This document shows, one piece after another, positions 16,839 through 25,702 of a stretch of 30,047 bases of DNA. How positions within the stretch are numbered: position 1 is the stretch's first letter; every line of letters starts with the position of its first letter. This DNA is from an uncultured Blautia sp. (lineage in GTDB: Bacteria; Bacillota; Clostridia; Lachnospirales; Lachnospiraceae): NCBI GenBank assembly GCA_900543715.1, contig UQSX01000026.1, positions 1 to 30,047 of the forward strand. Direction: 5' to 3'. The notes under the pieces are model-generated. The model was not told the DNA's origin. It ran no database searches and saw only the letters and a list, made by a program, of their open reading frames with translations. The position numbers were made by a program, and so were the translations under genes.

Positions 16839-17789
16839 GTGAAAAGAGAAGAAAAGGCAAAAAAGGTGTCCTTTTTCACCCGTCTTAAAACAAACAAAGA
16901 ACTTCTTGTTTTAAGCATGCCTGGTGCGATCTGGTTCCTTTTATTTGCATATCTGCCTTTATTCGGTATCCTTGTAGCATTTAAAAGATATCGTTTGTCA
17001 GGAAACTTTTTTGAAAGTCTTATTTCCAGCGAATTCGTAGGACTGGACAACTTTAAATTCCTGTTCAGCAGCGGTGACGCCTGGATCATTCTGCGGAATA
17101 CGGTTTTATACAATGCTACTTTTATCATTCTCGGTGTCGTACTTCCTGTTATCGTGGCTTTATTATTAAATGAACTGAGAAACAAGGGAATGGCCAAAAT
17201 CTATCAGAGTGCCATGTTCCTTCCGTACTTTTTGTCATGGGTTGTTGTCAGCTACTGCGTATATGCTTTCTTAAATCCTGAGAAAGGTTATTTCAACGCA
17301 GTGCTGCAGCAGTTCGGACATGAGGGGATCGCCTGGTATACAGAAAAAGCGTACTGGCCCTTCATCATTATTTTCATGAGCCAGTGGAAGGGTATCGGCT
17401 ATAATACCGTTGTGTATCTGGCTTCTATCTGCGGCATTAATAAGACTTACTATGAAGCGGCAGTTCTGGACGGGGCTACCAAGTGGCAGCAGATCAAGTA
17501 TATAACTATCCCGCTTCTGAAACCGGTAATCACCATCCTGCTGATCATGGCGGTAGGAGGAATCTTCAAAGCGGACTTCGGACTGTTCTATCAGCTGCCG
17601 ATGAACTCCGGACCTCTTTATCCGGTAACAAACGTTTTGGATACCTACATCTTCCGGGCTCTGCAGACCAACGGTGAGATTGGTATGAGTTCAGCCGCAG
17701 CCCTGTTCCAGTCTACGGTAGGATTTATCCTGATCATGATCGCCAATAAGATCGTATCCAAGATTGACAATGAAAATGCATTATTCTAG
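16839..17789 (+). CDS. ABC sugar importer permease, LplB/YtcP type
   Basis: A 316-residue inner-membrane permease with six predicted helices, for example LLVLSMPGAIWFLLFAYLP near residue 23, IILGVVLPVIVALLL, and PVITILLIMAVGGIF. The ATPase-coupling EAA loop reads EAAVLDGATKWQQIKYITIP. GTG 16839 is used because AAAAAGGAGG lies 7 bases upstream. The second permease and the binding protein follow in the same direction with short gaps, and no ATPase gene is present, so a shared MsmX/MsmK-type ATPase encoded elsewhere is expected for this family. Family members carry complex oligosaccharides; the substrate here is inferred from the mannosidases on both sides. Confidence 0.93.
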   Translation: MKREEKAKKVSFFTRLKTNKELLVLSMPGAIWFLLFAYLPLFGILVAFKRYRLSGNFFESLISSEFVGLDNFKFLFSSGDAWIILRNTVLYNATFIILGVVLPVIVALLLNELRNKGMAKIYQSAMFLPYFLSWVVVSYCVYAFLNPEKGYFNAVLQQFGHEGIAWYTEKAYWPFIIIFMSQWKGIGYNTVVYLASICGINKTYYEAAVLDGATKWQQIKYITIPLLKPVITILLIMAVGGIFKADFGLFYQLPMNSGPLYPVTNVLDTYIFRALQTNGEIGMSSAAALFQSTVGFILIMIANKIVSKIDNENALF

Positions 17790-17804
17790 GAGGAAGAAAA
17801 AGAC

Positions 17805-18779
17805 ATGTCAGTTTCAGGTCTGAAACAGAGGATGAAAGAGCGGACAAGAGAAAAACAGATCCAGAAAATGGAAGAGCAGCAGTGCGAATATAACAAGATT
17901 AAAAAACCAACCAATGTGCTGTTTAATCTGATCCTTACGATCCTGTCCCTGCTAAGTGTGATCCCTTTCATCTTTGTAATCATTATTTCGCTGACAGACG
18001 AAGAATCTCTGACCATGAACGGCTACCGTTTTATTCCGGAAGAGTGGAGTCTGTACGCCTATCAGTATATCATAAATGCCGGTGAAAACATTTTAAGAAG
18101 CTACGGTGTGGCCATTCTGGTCACTGTAGTGGGAACGATACTGGGTCTCCTCCTTACAGGAACCTATGCCTATTCCCTGTCCAGAAAGACCTATGCTTTC
18201 CGTTCCTTCTTTACCAAGGTGATCACAGTTCCCATGCTGTTTTCCGGCGGTATGATCGCCAACTATCTGGTAATGACAAAGGTATTGATGCTGAAAAATA
18301 GTGTATGGGCGCTGATCCTGCCTCTGTGCATGAACTCCTTTAACGTTATTGTGCTCAGAACATTTTTTAAGACCAGTATTCCGGATTCTGTAGTAGAATC
18401 TGCCAAGATCGACGGAGCTTCTGAGTGGAGGCTGTTCTTTAAGATTGTCATTCCTATGGCTATGCCCGGTCTGGCTACCATCGGACTGTTCCTGACACTG
18501 GGATACTGGAATGACTGGTTCAACGCACTGATGTACATAGACGATAAGACCTGGATCCCTCTGCAGTTCCTGCTGATGCAGATCCAGAACTCTATTGACT
18601 GGCTGGCCAGCAACAAGTCTATGATGGGTGTAGACGGTATTCAGGCGGCTGCAAACCTGCCGAAGGAAACCATTAAAATGGCAATCGTGGTTATCTCCAC
18701 ACTGCCGATCATATTTGCTTATCCTTTCTTCCAGAGATATTTTGTCAATGGTCTGACCATCGGCGCAGTAAAGGAATAA
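17805..18779 (+). CDS. ABC sugar importer permease, LplC/YtcP type
   Basis: 324 residues. It forms the second half of the membrane channel with the preceding gene, 15 bases upstream. A charged, glutamine-rich cytoplasmic N-terminus of about 40 residues is followed by six predicted helices, including LILTILSLLSVIPFIFVIIIS and VAILVTVVGTILGLLLTGTYA. The coupling loop is ESAKIDGASEWRLFFKIVIP. AGGAGGAAGA precedes the ATG. The sequence ends in the family-typical FFQRYFVNGLTIGAVKE, so the gene is complete. Confidence 0.93.
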   Translation: MSVSGLKQRMKERTREKQIQKMEEQQCEYNKIKKPTNVLFNLILTILSLLSVIPFIFVIIISLTDEESLTMNGYRFIPEEWSLYAYQYIINAGENILRSYGVAILVTVVGTILGLLLTGTYAYSLSRKTYAFRSFFTKVITVPMLFSGGMIANYLVMTKVLMLKNSVWALILPLCMNSFNVIVLRTFFKTSIPDSVVESAKIDGASEWRLFFKIVIPMAMPGLATIGLFLTLGYWNDWFNALMYIDDKTWIPLQFLLMQIQNSIDWLASNKSMMGVDGIQAAANLPKETIKMAIVVISTLPIIFAYPFFQRYFVNGLTIGAVKE

Positions 18780-18813
18780 GCAGGCTGTAAATTATAGAGG
18801 AGGATAATATATT

Positions 18814-20310
18814 ATGAAATTTCGACACGCAAAAAGAATCGGAGCCCTGGCTATGGCCACTGTAATGGCGGCGGGTATGCTGACCGGCTGCGGGAAGAAA
18901 GCAGAGACAAATGCAAACGGAGAAGAGATCGTAGAACTGACCTGGTATCAGGTAGGCGATGCACAGGCAGATGATGATCAGGTTTTTGAAGAAGTTAACA
19001 ATTATCTGGCAGATAAGATCGGCGTTAAGCTGGACGTGATCAAAGTAGGCTGGGGTGACTACAATCAGAAGATGCAGGTAGTGATCAATACCGGCGACAA
19101 ATGGGATCTGTGCTTTACCTGCTCCTGGGCAAATGATTATCTCCAGAATGCCCAGAAAGGGGCATTCCTGGAACTGGATGACCTGCTCCAGAAGGAAGGT
19201 AAGGAAATGTACGACAAGATCGATCCCCGTTTCTGGGAGGCTGCCAAGGTGGGCGGCGTGACCTACGGTGTTCCCAGCGAGAAAGAGATCGGAAGCTGCC
19301 CTATGTGGGTATTTACCAAGGAATATGTAGACAAATATAATATTCCATACCAGGATATCCATACTTTGGAAGATCTGGAGCCATATCTGAAGCTGATCAA
19401 AGAAAACGAGCCGGATGTAGTTCCTATGTATCTGACAAAAGACTATACAGCTCCTACCTATATGGACAAGATCCAGGATCCGGTAGGCATTGAATATGGA
19501 GATGATACTCTGACAGTTAAGAACGTGTTTGAGACAGAGAGAATGAAATCCACTCTGGATACCATGCGGAAATACTATCTGGCAGGCTATATCAACAAGG
19601 ACGCTGCCACAGCTTCCGATGATAAATCCATAAAACGTTTTGTGACAAAAGGCGACGGACAGCCTTACGCAGAGCTTACCTGGGGCAAAGACCTGGGATA
19701 TGAAGTGGTAGCCACACAGATCATGGATACACAGATCACAAACGCTTCTGCCAGAGGCGCTCTGACAGCCATCAATAAGAACTCCGAACACCCGGAGAAA
19801 GCTATGGAACTGCTGAACCTGATCAATACAGACCAGGAACTGAGAAACATGCTGAACTATGGCATTGAAGGTGTTCACTGGGAGAAAGTTGAGCCTACAC
19901 AGGAAGAAAAAGATGCAGCAGCAGGAAAAGACTATATCTATGATTACAAGGCAAAATTAAATCCGGAGAAACAGAAAGATTACTCTGCTCCTTACTGGGT
20001 ACAGGGAGGCCTGTTTAATACCTACGTAATGGACAATGAGCCTCTGGACAAATGGGCAACCTTTAAGGAATTTAACGATGCTTCCCAGGAAGCGCCTTCC
20101 TTTGGATTTGATTTTGATCTGGAACCGGTAAGCACACAGGTAGCCGGCTTCCGTAACGTACTGGACGAGTTTGGAAAATCTCTCTATACCGGAAGTGTAG
20201 ATCCGGAAGAATATCTGCCCCAGCTTCAGAAGAAACTGGAAGCGACAGGCATCCAGGATGTTATTGATGAAATGCAGAGACAGATCGATGAGTGGAAAGC
20301 AGCAAAATAA
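18814..20310 (+). CDS. lipoprotein solute-binding protein of the sugar ABC importer
   Basis: 498 residues. The signal peptide has a basic start (MKFRHAKRIG), a hydrophobic core and the lipobox LTGC with the acylated cysteine at residue 26, so the mature protein is anchored outside the membrane. The rest is an extracellular binding-protein fold. The C-terminal 130 residues, from about FGFDFDLEPV to the end, resemble the DUF3502-type tail found in family members associated with LplB/LplC permeases. GAGGAGG lies before the ATG, 34 bases after the permease gene. It should set the specificity of the importer. I infer mannose-containing oligosaccharides from the flanking GH125, GH38 and GH2 genes; the binding site itself cannot be read. 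Confidence 0.9.
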   Translation: MKFRHAKRIGALAMATVMAAGMLTGCGKKAETNANGEEIVELTWYQVGDAQADDDQVFEEVNNYLADKIGVKLDVIKVGWGDYNQKMQVVINTGDKWDLCFTCSWANDYLQNAQKGAFLELDDLLQKEGKEMYDKIDPRFWEAAKVGGVTYGVPSEKEIGSCPMWVFTKEYVDKYNIPYQDIHTLEDLEPYLKLIKENEPDVVPMYLTKDYTAPTYMDKIQDPVGIEYGDDTLTVKNVFETERMKSTLDTMRKYYLAGYINKDAATASDDKSIKRFVTKGDGQPYAELTWGKDLGYEVVATQIMDTQITNASARGALTAINKNSEHPEKAMELLNLINTDQELRNMLNYGIEGVHWEKVEPTQEEKDAAAGKDYIYDYKAKLNPEKQKDYSAPYWVQGGLFNTYVMDNEPLDKWATFKEFNDASQEAPSFGFDFDLEPVSTQVAGFRNVLDEFGKSLYTGSVDPEEYLPQLQKKLEATGIQDVIDEMQRQIDEWKAAK

Positions 20311-20343
20311 GCAGTATATAAGAAAGAGATAAAACAGAGATAA

Positions 20344-20399
20344 GGAGCTGCCGCATTTAAGCAGGATTGGAATATGCATAAATGCGGCGGCTCCTTTTT
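20344..20399 (+). terminator. strong terminator after the binding-protein gene
   Basis: A 16-bp stem, GGAGCTGCCGCATTTA (20344-20359) with its complement at 20379-20394 (one G-T pair), is followed by TTTTT. It separates the importer operon from the GH2 gene, though some read-through is likely because no clear GH2 promoter is seen. Confidence 0.85.
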
Positions 20400-20427
20400 G
20401 AGAGATACATCCGGCAAGGGACAGCGG

Positions 20428-20485
20428 CAGGCTTTGCCTGGAGCTGCCTGCAGTATCGCAGCGGATAGGGAAGGACTCTTCCCTA
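20428..20485 (+). promoter_or_regulatory. two small hairpins before the GH2 gene
   Basis: CAGGC-TTT-GCCTG (20428-20440) and TAGGGAAG-GACT-CTTCCCTA (20466-20485) are perfect hairpins. The second ends 6 bases before the GGGAGG ribosome binding site at 20492. No recognisable promoter lies in this 100-base gap. They may protect or control a transcript that enters from the importer operon. Confidence 0.4.
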
Positions 20486-20501
20486 CACGATGGGAGGTTA
20501 T

Positions 20502-22970
20502 ATGGAAAAACTGGAATTAAAAGACAATTGGAGCATGCGCAGGACAGGAGAGGAAAACTGGAGGGAAGCCAGAGTCTGGGGATCTGTATATACAGATCTT
20601 CTGAGAAACGGAGAAATCCCGGATCCTTACTGGAAAGACAATGAAGACCAGATCTGTGCCCTTATGGAGGCAGACTATGAGTATCAGTGCAGATTTACGG
20701 CAGAAGATCCGGAATCATATGCCAGGGTGTTCCTTTCCTTTGAAGGACTGGATACCGTGGCGGATATCTGGCTTAACGGTACCTATCTGGGACATGCAGA
20801 AAACATGCACAGAACCTGGGACTATGAGGTAAAAGAGTACCTGAAGAAGGATAATGTGCTGCAGGTGATCTTCCGGTCTCCTCTGAAGTTCATTGCCAGG
20901 GCCTACGAAAAGTATAAAAATATTGGAAATGACGATACTTATGAAGGATTTATGCACCTGCGGAAAGCCCACTATATGTTTGGCTGGGACTGGGGGGCCC
21001 ATCTTCCTGATGCAGGGATCTTCCGTCCGGTATATCTGTGCTATGTAAAAAATGCTTCCCTGGAAAATGTATATATCCGGCAGCGCCAGGAAAAAGACGA
21101 CTGGATGCTGGAGTTTGAGATCCGGAAAAAAGAAGAGAAGAAAGGTGATTATCAGATTCAGGTTTCAGCCCTTTCTCCCCAGGGAAAAGCTTTTGAGACC
21201 TGGCTTTCTCCGGATGGGACAGGCATTCTCAGAATCCCGGATCCCCAGCTGTGGTGGGTCAATGGTCTGGGAGATCAGCCTTTATATCAGATCCGGGCAA
21301 TGCTTTACCGGAACGGAGAACCGGAAGACTGCTGGGAGAGGAGGATCGGTCTTCGGAAAATGACGGTGAGAAGGGAAAAAGATCAGTGGGGGGAAAGCTT
21401 TGCCCATGAGATTAACGGGATTCCTTTTTTTGCCATGGGAGCCGATTATATACCGGAGGAACACCTGCTGGGAAAAAGAAGCAGAGAAAAAACCCGGCAG
21501 CTTCTGGAAGACTGTAAAAGAGCAAATTTTAACGTGATCCGGGTATGGGGCGGCGGCTTTTATCCCGACGACTGGTTCTATGATCTTTGTGATGAGCTGG
21601 GGCTGGCGGTATGGCAGGATTTTATGTTTGCCTGCTCGGTCTATGAGCTGACTCCAGAGTTTGAAGAAAATATCCGCAGAGAGCTGGAGGAAAATATCCG
21701 GCGGATCCGCCATCACGCCTGCCTGGCTCTGTGGTGCGGAAATAATGAGATGGAAATGTTTGTGGACGAAAGATGCTGGGTTACCAAACATTCCGAAGTC
21801 CGGGATTATCTGTTCATGTATGAGAGGATCTTTCCGGAGATCCTGGGAAAAGAAGACCCGGAAACCTTCTACTGGCCGGCCAGCCCTTCCTCCGGGGGCT
21901 CTTTTGACAATCCAAATGATCCTGACAGGGGAGATGTCCATTACTGGAAGGTGTGGCACGGAGGAAGACCTTTTTCCGAGTACCGGAAATTCTTTTTCCG
22001 ATATATCTCAGAGTTTGGCTTCCAGGCCCTTCCCAGCCAGAAGACTATCGAGACCTTTACCGATGATCCCCGGGACTGGAACCTGTTTTCCTATATTATG
22101 GAAAAGCACCAGAGAAATTACGGGGCGAACGGAAAGATCATGAATTATATGCAGCAGACTTACCGGTATCCCGGTGGATTTTCAGATGTGATCTATGCTT
22201 CCCAGCTTCTCCAGGCAGACGCCATCCGCTACGGGGTAGAACATTTCCGGAGAAACCGGGGAAGATGTATGGGCGCAGTATACTGGCAGGTCAATGACTG
22301 CTGGCCGGTGATCTCCTGGTCCTCTATCGATTATCACGGGCGTTGGAAGGCTCTTCACTATTATGCCAGAAGATTTTTTGCTCCGGTGCTCCTCTCCTGC
22401 CAGGAGGAAAGCTGGATGACCCAGGAGGCTAATATGAACCGGCAGCATTTCGAATTTGAGAAATCCATTCACCTGAATGTTTCAAATGAAACTCTGACCG
22501 AGAAAAAACTGACAGTGAAATGGCAGGTGCGCAATGCAAAAGCCCGGATCCTTTACAGCAAAGAGAAAGAAATCCTGGTTCCCCCTCTTTCCAGTGTTTG
22601 GCTGGAGAAGGAAGAACTGCCGGATATCCATGTGTTTGAAGAATATGTCAGCTATCAGGCCTGGGAGGGAGAAACACAGATTTCAGAAGGAACCGTGATT
22701 TTTTCTTATCCGAAATATTTCCGGTATGAGGATCCGAAACTGTCCTGTACAGTGGAAAAGAACAAGATTACGGTTAAGGCAGAGACTTATGCGAAAAGTG
22801 TGGAGATTCTCAATGACCAGGAGGATCTGGTGCTGTCGGACAACTACTTTGATCTGAATGGTGATACAAAGACAGTGGAAATCCTGCGGGGAAGGCCAGA
22901 AGGCATCCGCCTCAGAAGCGTCTGGAATATAGGAGAGCCCTTACCTGTAAATGGAAAAAACAGACTTTAG
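20502..22970 (+). CDS. GH2 beta-mannosidase
   Basis: 822 residues, normal for intracellular GH2 beta-mannosidases, which release non-reducing beta-mannose, for example from Man-beta-1,4-GlcNAc. A jelly-roll domain covers residues 1-175 (FLSFEGLDTVADIWLNG, FGWDWGAHLPDAGI), then two immunoglobulin-like parts flank the TIM barrel at about 285-600. Glu416 in LWCGNNEME is the acid/base and Glu504 in ISEFGFQALPS the nucleophile by family pattern. Both fit beta-mannosidase better than beta-galactosidase. ATG 20502 uses GGGAGG 4 bases upstream, which is close; ATG 20490 would leave no binding site. No signal peptide. It completes the alpha-then-beta mannose pathway of the locus. Confidence 0.92.
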   Translation: MEKLELKDNWSMRRTGEENWREARVWGSVYTDLLRNGEIPDPYWKDNEDQICALMEADYEYQCRFTAEDPESYARVFLSFEGLDTVADIWLNGTYLGHAENMHRTWDYEVKEYLKKDNVLQVIFRSPLKFIARAYEKYKNIGNDDTYEGFMHLRKAHYMFGWDWGAHLPDAGIFRPVYLCYVKNASLENVYIRQRQEKDDWMLEFEIRKKEEKKGDYQIQVSALSPQGKAFETWLSPDGTGILRIPDPQLWWVNGLGDQPLYQIRAMLYRNGEPEDCWERRIGLRKMTVRREKDQWGESFAHEINGIPFFAMGADYIPEEHLLGKRSREKTRQLLEDCKRANFNVIRVWGGGFYPDDWFYDLCDELGLAVWQDFMFACSVYELTPEFEENIRRELEENIRRIRHHACLALWCGNNEMEMFVDERCWVTKHSEVRDYLFMYERIFPEILGKEDPETFYWPASPSSGGSFDNPNDPDRGDVHYWKVWHGGRPFSEYRKFFFRYISEFGFQALPSQKTIETFTDDPRDWNLFSYIMEKHQRNYGANGKIMNYMQQTYRYPGGFSDVIYASQLLQADAIRYGVEHFRRNRGRCMGAVYWQVNDCWPVISWSSIDYHGRWKALHYYARRFFAPVLLSCQEESWMTQEANMNRQHFEFEKSIHLNVSNETLTEKKLTVKWQVRNAKARILYSKEKEILVPPLSSVWLEKEELPDIHVFEEYVSYQAWEGETQISEGTVIFSYPKYFRYEDPKLSCTVEKNKITVKAETYAKSVEILNDQEDLVLSDNYFDLNGDTKTVEILRGRPEGIRLRSVWNIGEPLPVNGKNRL

Positions 22971-23022
22971 AAATCTTTTATTCATGAAAATGTAATAAAA
23001 AGAAGAAAAACAGAAAAAAACG

Positions 23023-23031
23023 TGGTATACT
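23023..23031 (+). promoter_or_regulatory. extended -10 promoter of the carboxypeptidase gene
   Basis: TG, one base, TATACT (23026-23031) is an extended -10 element. The upstream 17 bases are A-rich without a -35 match. It lies 59 bases before the ATG at 23090. Confidence 0.5.
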
Positions 23032-23089
23032 AACGGGGAAGCTTTTGGGAAAAATGAATATACCAGACAGGTAAGGTGGGATTATAAAT

Positions 23090-24325
23090 ATGGAATCGGG
23101 GAGAGGAACAGAGTACAGAAGGAGGCCCGGAGAAAGTATACAGCACAGACGGAGACCGTCAGAAGGCGGGGAGCGCAGGCGGAGGCCATCGGAAGGTACA
23201 GAATACAGACGGAGACAGCCGGAAGGTACGGAATACAGGCGGAGACAGCCGGAAGGTACGGAACACAGACAGAGACAGCCGGAAGGTACGGAACACAGAC
23301 GGAGACAGCCAGATGGTACGGAATACAGGAGGAGACCGTCGGAAGATACAGGATATAGGAGAGAGACATCGGAAAACAGGAAGCCCAGGAGAAGAGCGCC
23401 AGAAGATGTTCTATACACACAGAGATCTGAAAAAAGTACAGAACACAGATCTGGCTCTGGAGGATACAAACCCAGATACCGGGGAAATATCAGGAGAGTC
23501 CGGCAGAGAAACCTTCGGGTGGGGATTTTTCTGCTGGTGCTGCTTGTGGGAATCGCAGGCGCAGTCAATGCCATAAAGGCAAAACAGCAGGAAGCTGCCG
23601 CCCAGGCTTATGCAGAGCAGCAGGCCAAGAAAGAAATCCAGGAGGCAGAAGAGAAGGAAGAAGATAATGGCCTGAAACTGGCAGATGAAAGCGAAAAGGA
23701 TCAGTGGTATCTGAAACTGGTAAACGCCAAAAATCCTATGACCCAGGAGGATGTTCCGGAAGTGGCTACAGAAACCATTGATGCCAACGGATATCAGGTA
23801 GACGCCAGGATTATGGGAGATCTGGAAGATATGTTTGCAGACGCCCAGGCAGCCGGACGCAATCCGGTGATCTGTTCGGCATTCCGGTCCTGGGATACTC
23901 AGGAATACCTTTATCAGAATAAGATACAGCGGGTAATGGCGGAAGAGGGACTTTCACAGGAGGAGGCTGCAGTGGAGGCCGGAACCGTAGTGGCAGTGCC
24001 GGGGACCAGCGAGCATCAGATCGGTCTCGCAGTAGACATTGTATCTTCCGAATATATGAACCTGGATGAGAAACAGATGGAGACCGAGGACCAGCAGTGG
24101 CTGATGGAAAACTCCTGGAAATATGGGTTCATCCTTCGCTATCCTCTGAATAAAAGCGATATTACAGGAATTATTTTTGAACCCTGGCATTACCGGTATG
24201 TGGGAAAAGAAGCCGCCAAGGAGATCTACGAGCAGGATATTACTTTGGAAGAGTATCTGGGGGCTGAACCTGTAGGTTCTTCCCAGGCTATCGAAAGTGA
24301 CAGCGAAGAGGAGACTCTGGAATAG
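23090..24325 (+). CDS. membrane-anchored VanY-type D,D-carboxypeptidase with an Arg/Glu repeat tail
   Basis: 411 residues. Residues 6-105 are ten 10-residue units of the form GTEYRRRQPE, followed by a basic stretch and one transmembrane helix at about 143-163 (GIFLLVLLVGIAGAVNAI). A charged, alanine/glutamate-rich stalk leads to a peptidase M15B (VanY) domain at about 215-395. Zinc ligands His309 and Asp316 are in SEHQIGLAVDI and His367 is in EPWHYRYV, with the catalytic Glu364. The basic tail should stay in the cytoplasm and the enzyme outside, trimming the terminal D-Ala of peptidoglycan stems. Single VanY proteins like this are normally cell-wall enzymes and do not imply vancomycin resistance; no van genes are near. 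AAGGTGGG precedes the ATG by 9 bases. Confidence 0.88.
   Translation: MESGRGTEYRRRPGESIQHRRRPSEGGERRRRPSEGTEYRRRQPEGTEYRRRQPEGTEHRQRQPEGTEHRRRQPDGTEYRRRPSEDTGYRRETSENRKPRRRAPEDVLYTQRSEKSTEHRSGSGGYKPRYRGNIRRVRQRNLRVGIFLLVLLVGIAGAVNAIKAKQQEAAAQAYAEQQAKKEIQEAEEKEEDNGLKLADESEKDQWYLKLVNAKNPMTQEDVPEVATETIDANGYQVDARIMGDLEDMFADAQAAGRNPVICSAFRSWDTQEYLYQNKIQRVMAEEGLSQEEAAVEAGTVVAVPGTSEHQIGLAVDIVSSEYMNLDEKQMETEDQQWLMENSWKYGFILRYPLNKSDITGIIFEPWHYRYVGKEAAKEIYEQDITLEEYLGAEPVGSSQAIESDSEEETLE
23105..23404 (+). repeat. ten in-frame 30-bp tandem repeats in the carboxypeptidase gene
   Basis: Ten consecutive 30-base units encode a 10-residue motif of the form x-T-E-[YH]-R-R-R-x-x-E. The central units (23195-23344) are nearly identical at the DNA level (GGTACGGAA, ACAG, CGGAGACAGCC), and the outer ones have drifted. 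The period is exactly 30 with no spacers. Length variation between strains is likely through slippage. Confidence 0.85.
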
Positions 24326-24326
24326 A

Positions 24327-24390
24327 GAAAAACCGTTCAGAGAGGCAATCTGCAGTTCAGCAGATTCCTCTTAATGAACGGTTTTTTTTA
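24327..24390. terminator. bidirectional terminator between convergent genes
   Basis: AACCGTTCA (24331-24339) pairs with TGAACGGTT (24375-24383), extended by GAGAGG with CCTCTT after a 2-base bulge. A-rich sequence lies on the left and seven T on the right, so it can serve both the carboxypeptidase gene and the minus-strand pepT. Confidence 0.8.
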
Positions 24391-24432
24391 CGAAAATACA
24401 GAGTTAGCTGTAATCGCTTTTGATGGAACTTT

Positions 24433-25653
24433 TTAATGCCACAGTTTGACCAGCTCTACAATGACTTCTACAGATTTTTCCATTGCCTGTACACAGACAA
24501 ATTCAAAATGACCGTGGCAGTTGTGGTCCCCTGTTCCCAGGTTGGGGCAGGGAAGTCCTTTAAAGGAAAGCTGGGCACCATCGGTTCCTCCCCGGATAGG
24601 CTGGATCTGGGGACGGATTCCCAGTTTTTCGTATACTTTTAAAACGTTGTCAACGAGGAATTTATGGGGTTCTATTTTTTCTTTCATGTTAAAATAAGAG
24701 TCCTCAATTTTCAGGGATACAGCTTCATAGCCGTATTTTATATTCATGATTCTGGACATATCTTCCATATGCTTCTTTTTCTCCTGGAAAAGAGACATGT
24801 CATGATCCCGGATAATGTATTCTGACCGGGCATGATCCACAGAACCCTGAAGAGCATCCAGATGGATAAATCCTTCACGGCTTTCGGTACATTCCGGACG
24901 CTGAGCGGAGGGCATAAGAGACTCAAATTCCATAGCCAGACGCAGAGCGTTGATCATCTTGCCTTTGGCAGAACCGGGATGGATGCTGACGCCATGAAAA
25001 TCTGCAACTGCCTCGGCAGCGTTGAAATTTTCATATTCCAGTTCTCCGCATTCGCCGCCGTCCATGGTATAGGCAAAGTCGGCGCCAAATTTTTCTACAT
25101 CAAAATGATCCGTACCCTGGCCGATCTCTTCGTCAGGAGTAAACCCTACCCGGACAGGTCCGTGGGGAATTTCCGGATGAGCCAGAAGATATTGGGCAGC
25201 GGTAAGGATCTCTGCGATCCCGGCCTTGTCATCTCCTCCCAGAAGGGTAGTGCCGTCGGTGACGATGAGATCCTGCCCCTGATACTGAGTCAGATTGGAA
25301 AAATCACGGGGACTCATAACAATCTGTTTTTCTTCGTTTAATACAATATCTTTCCCGTCATAATTTTTAATAATCCGGGGACGGATATTTTTGCCGGATT
25401 CCGCACAGGAAGTATCCATATGAGCAATGAAGCCCAGAATCTTTCCCTGATAATCTTCAATGGTAGAGGGAATGGTCCCAAAAACATATCCATAAGAATC
25501 TACAGTAACATTTTCAAGTCCTGTTTCCTTCATTTCCTCAGCAAGAGCCTTGGCAAAGGCTTCCTGGCTTCTTGTACTGGGAAAGGTATCTGAGGAAGGA
25601 TCTGAAGTAGTATCCACCGCAATATATTTTAAAAATCTTTCTGTAACTGTCAT
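24433..25653 (-). CDS. pepT: peptidase T (tripeptide aminopeptidase)
   Basis: 406 residues, the usual length for PepT of family M20B, a cytoplasmic two-zinc aminopeptidase that removes the N-terminal residue of tripeptides. Metal and catalytic motifs are in order: GFIAHMDTS (His and the nearby Asp), LLGGDDKAG (bridging Asp), TPDEEIGQGTDHF (the Glu pair), TMDGGECGE and GGTDGAQLSFKGLPCPN near the end. The ATG lies on the minus strand at 25651-25653 with the weak ribosome binding site AGTGGGG. It is a single-gene unit between a shared terminator and its own promoter, unrelated to its neighbours. Confidence 0.95.
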   Translation of the reverse strand: MTVTERFLKYIAVDTTSDPSSDTFPSTRSQEAFAKALAEEMKETGLENVTVDSYGYVFGTIPSTIEDYQGKILGFIAHMDTSCAESGKNIRPRIIKNYDGKDIVLNEEKQIVMSPRDFSNLTQYQGQDLIVTDGTTLLGGDDKAGIAEILTAAQYLLAHPEIPHGPVRVGFTPDEEIGQGTDHFDVEKFGADFAYTMDGGECGELEYENFNAAEAVADFHGVSIHPGSAKGKMINALRLAMEFESLMPSAQRPECTESREGFIHLDALQGSVDHARSEYIIRDHDMSLFQEKKKHMEDMSRIMNIKYGYEAVSLKIEDSYFNMKEKIEPHKFLVDNVLKVYEKLGIRPQIQPIRGGTDGAQLSFKGLPCPNLGTGDHNCHGHFEFVCVQAMEKSVEVIVELVKLWH

Positions 25654-25702
25654 ATTTTGACCCCACTTTCTGTTTTTTAATTCGTATGGCTTTTCTGATA
25701 GT

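Noticed and set aside
18745..19878. Minus-strand frame of 377 codons opposite the solute-binding protein
   Set aside because: The plus strand encodes a complete lipoprotein with a lipobox and a good ribosome binding site; the antisense product is only rich in codons forced by the sense gene.
23105..23404. Regular 30-bp repeats that resemble a CRISPR array
   Set aside because: There are no spacers: units are contiguous, in frame and encode a protein repeat. No cas genes are present.
22978..23574. Long minus-strand frame opposite the carboxypeptidase repeat (198 codons, Ser/Cys/Leu-rich repeats)
   Set aside because: It exists only because the 30-bp repeat has no stops in that frame. There is no ribosome binding site, and the composition is unlike a real protein.
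23090..24325. VanY-like enzyme as a vancomycin-resistance gene
   Set aside because: No vanR/S/H/A-type genes are nearby, and membrane M15B carboxypeptidases are common in Bacillota cell-wall metabolism.
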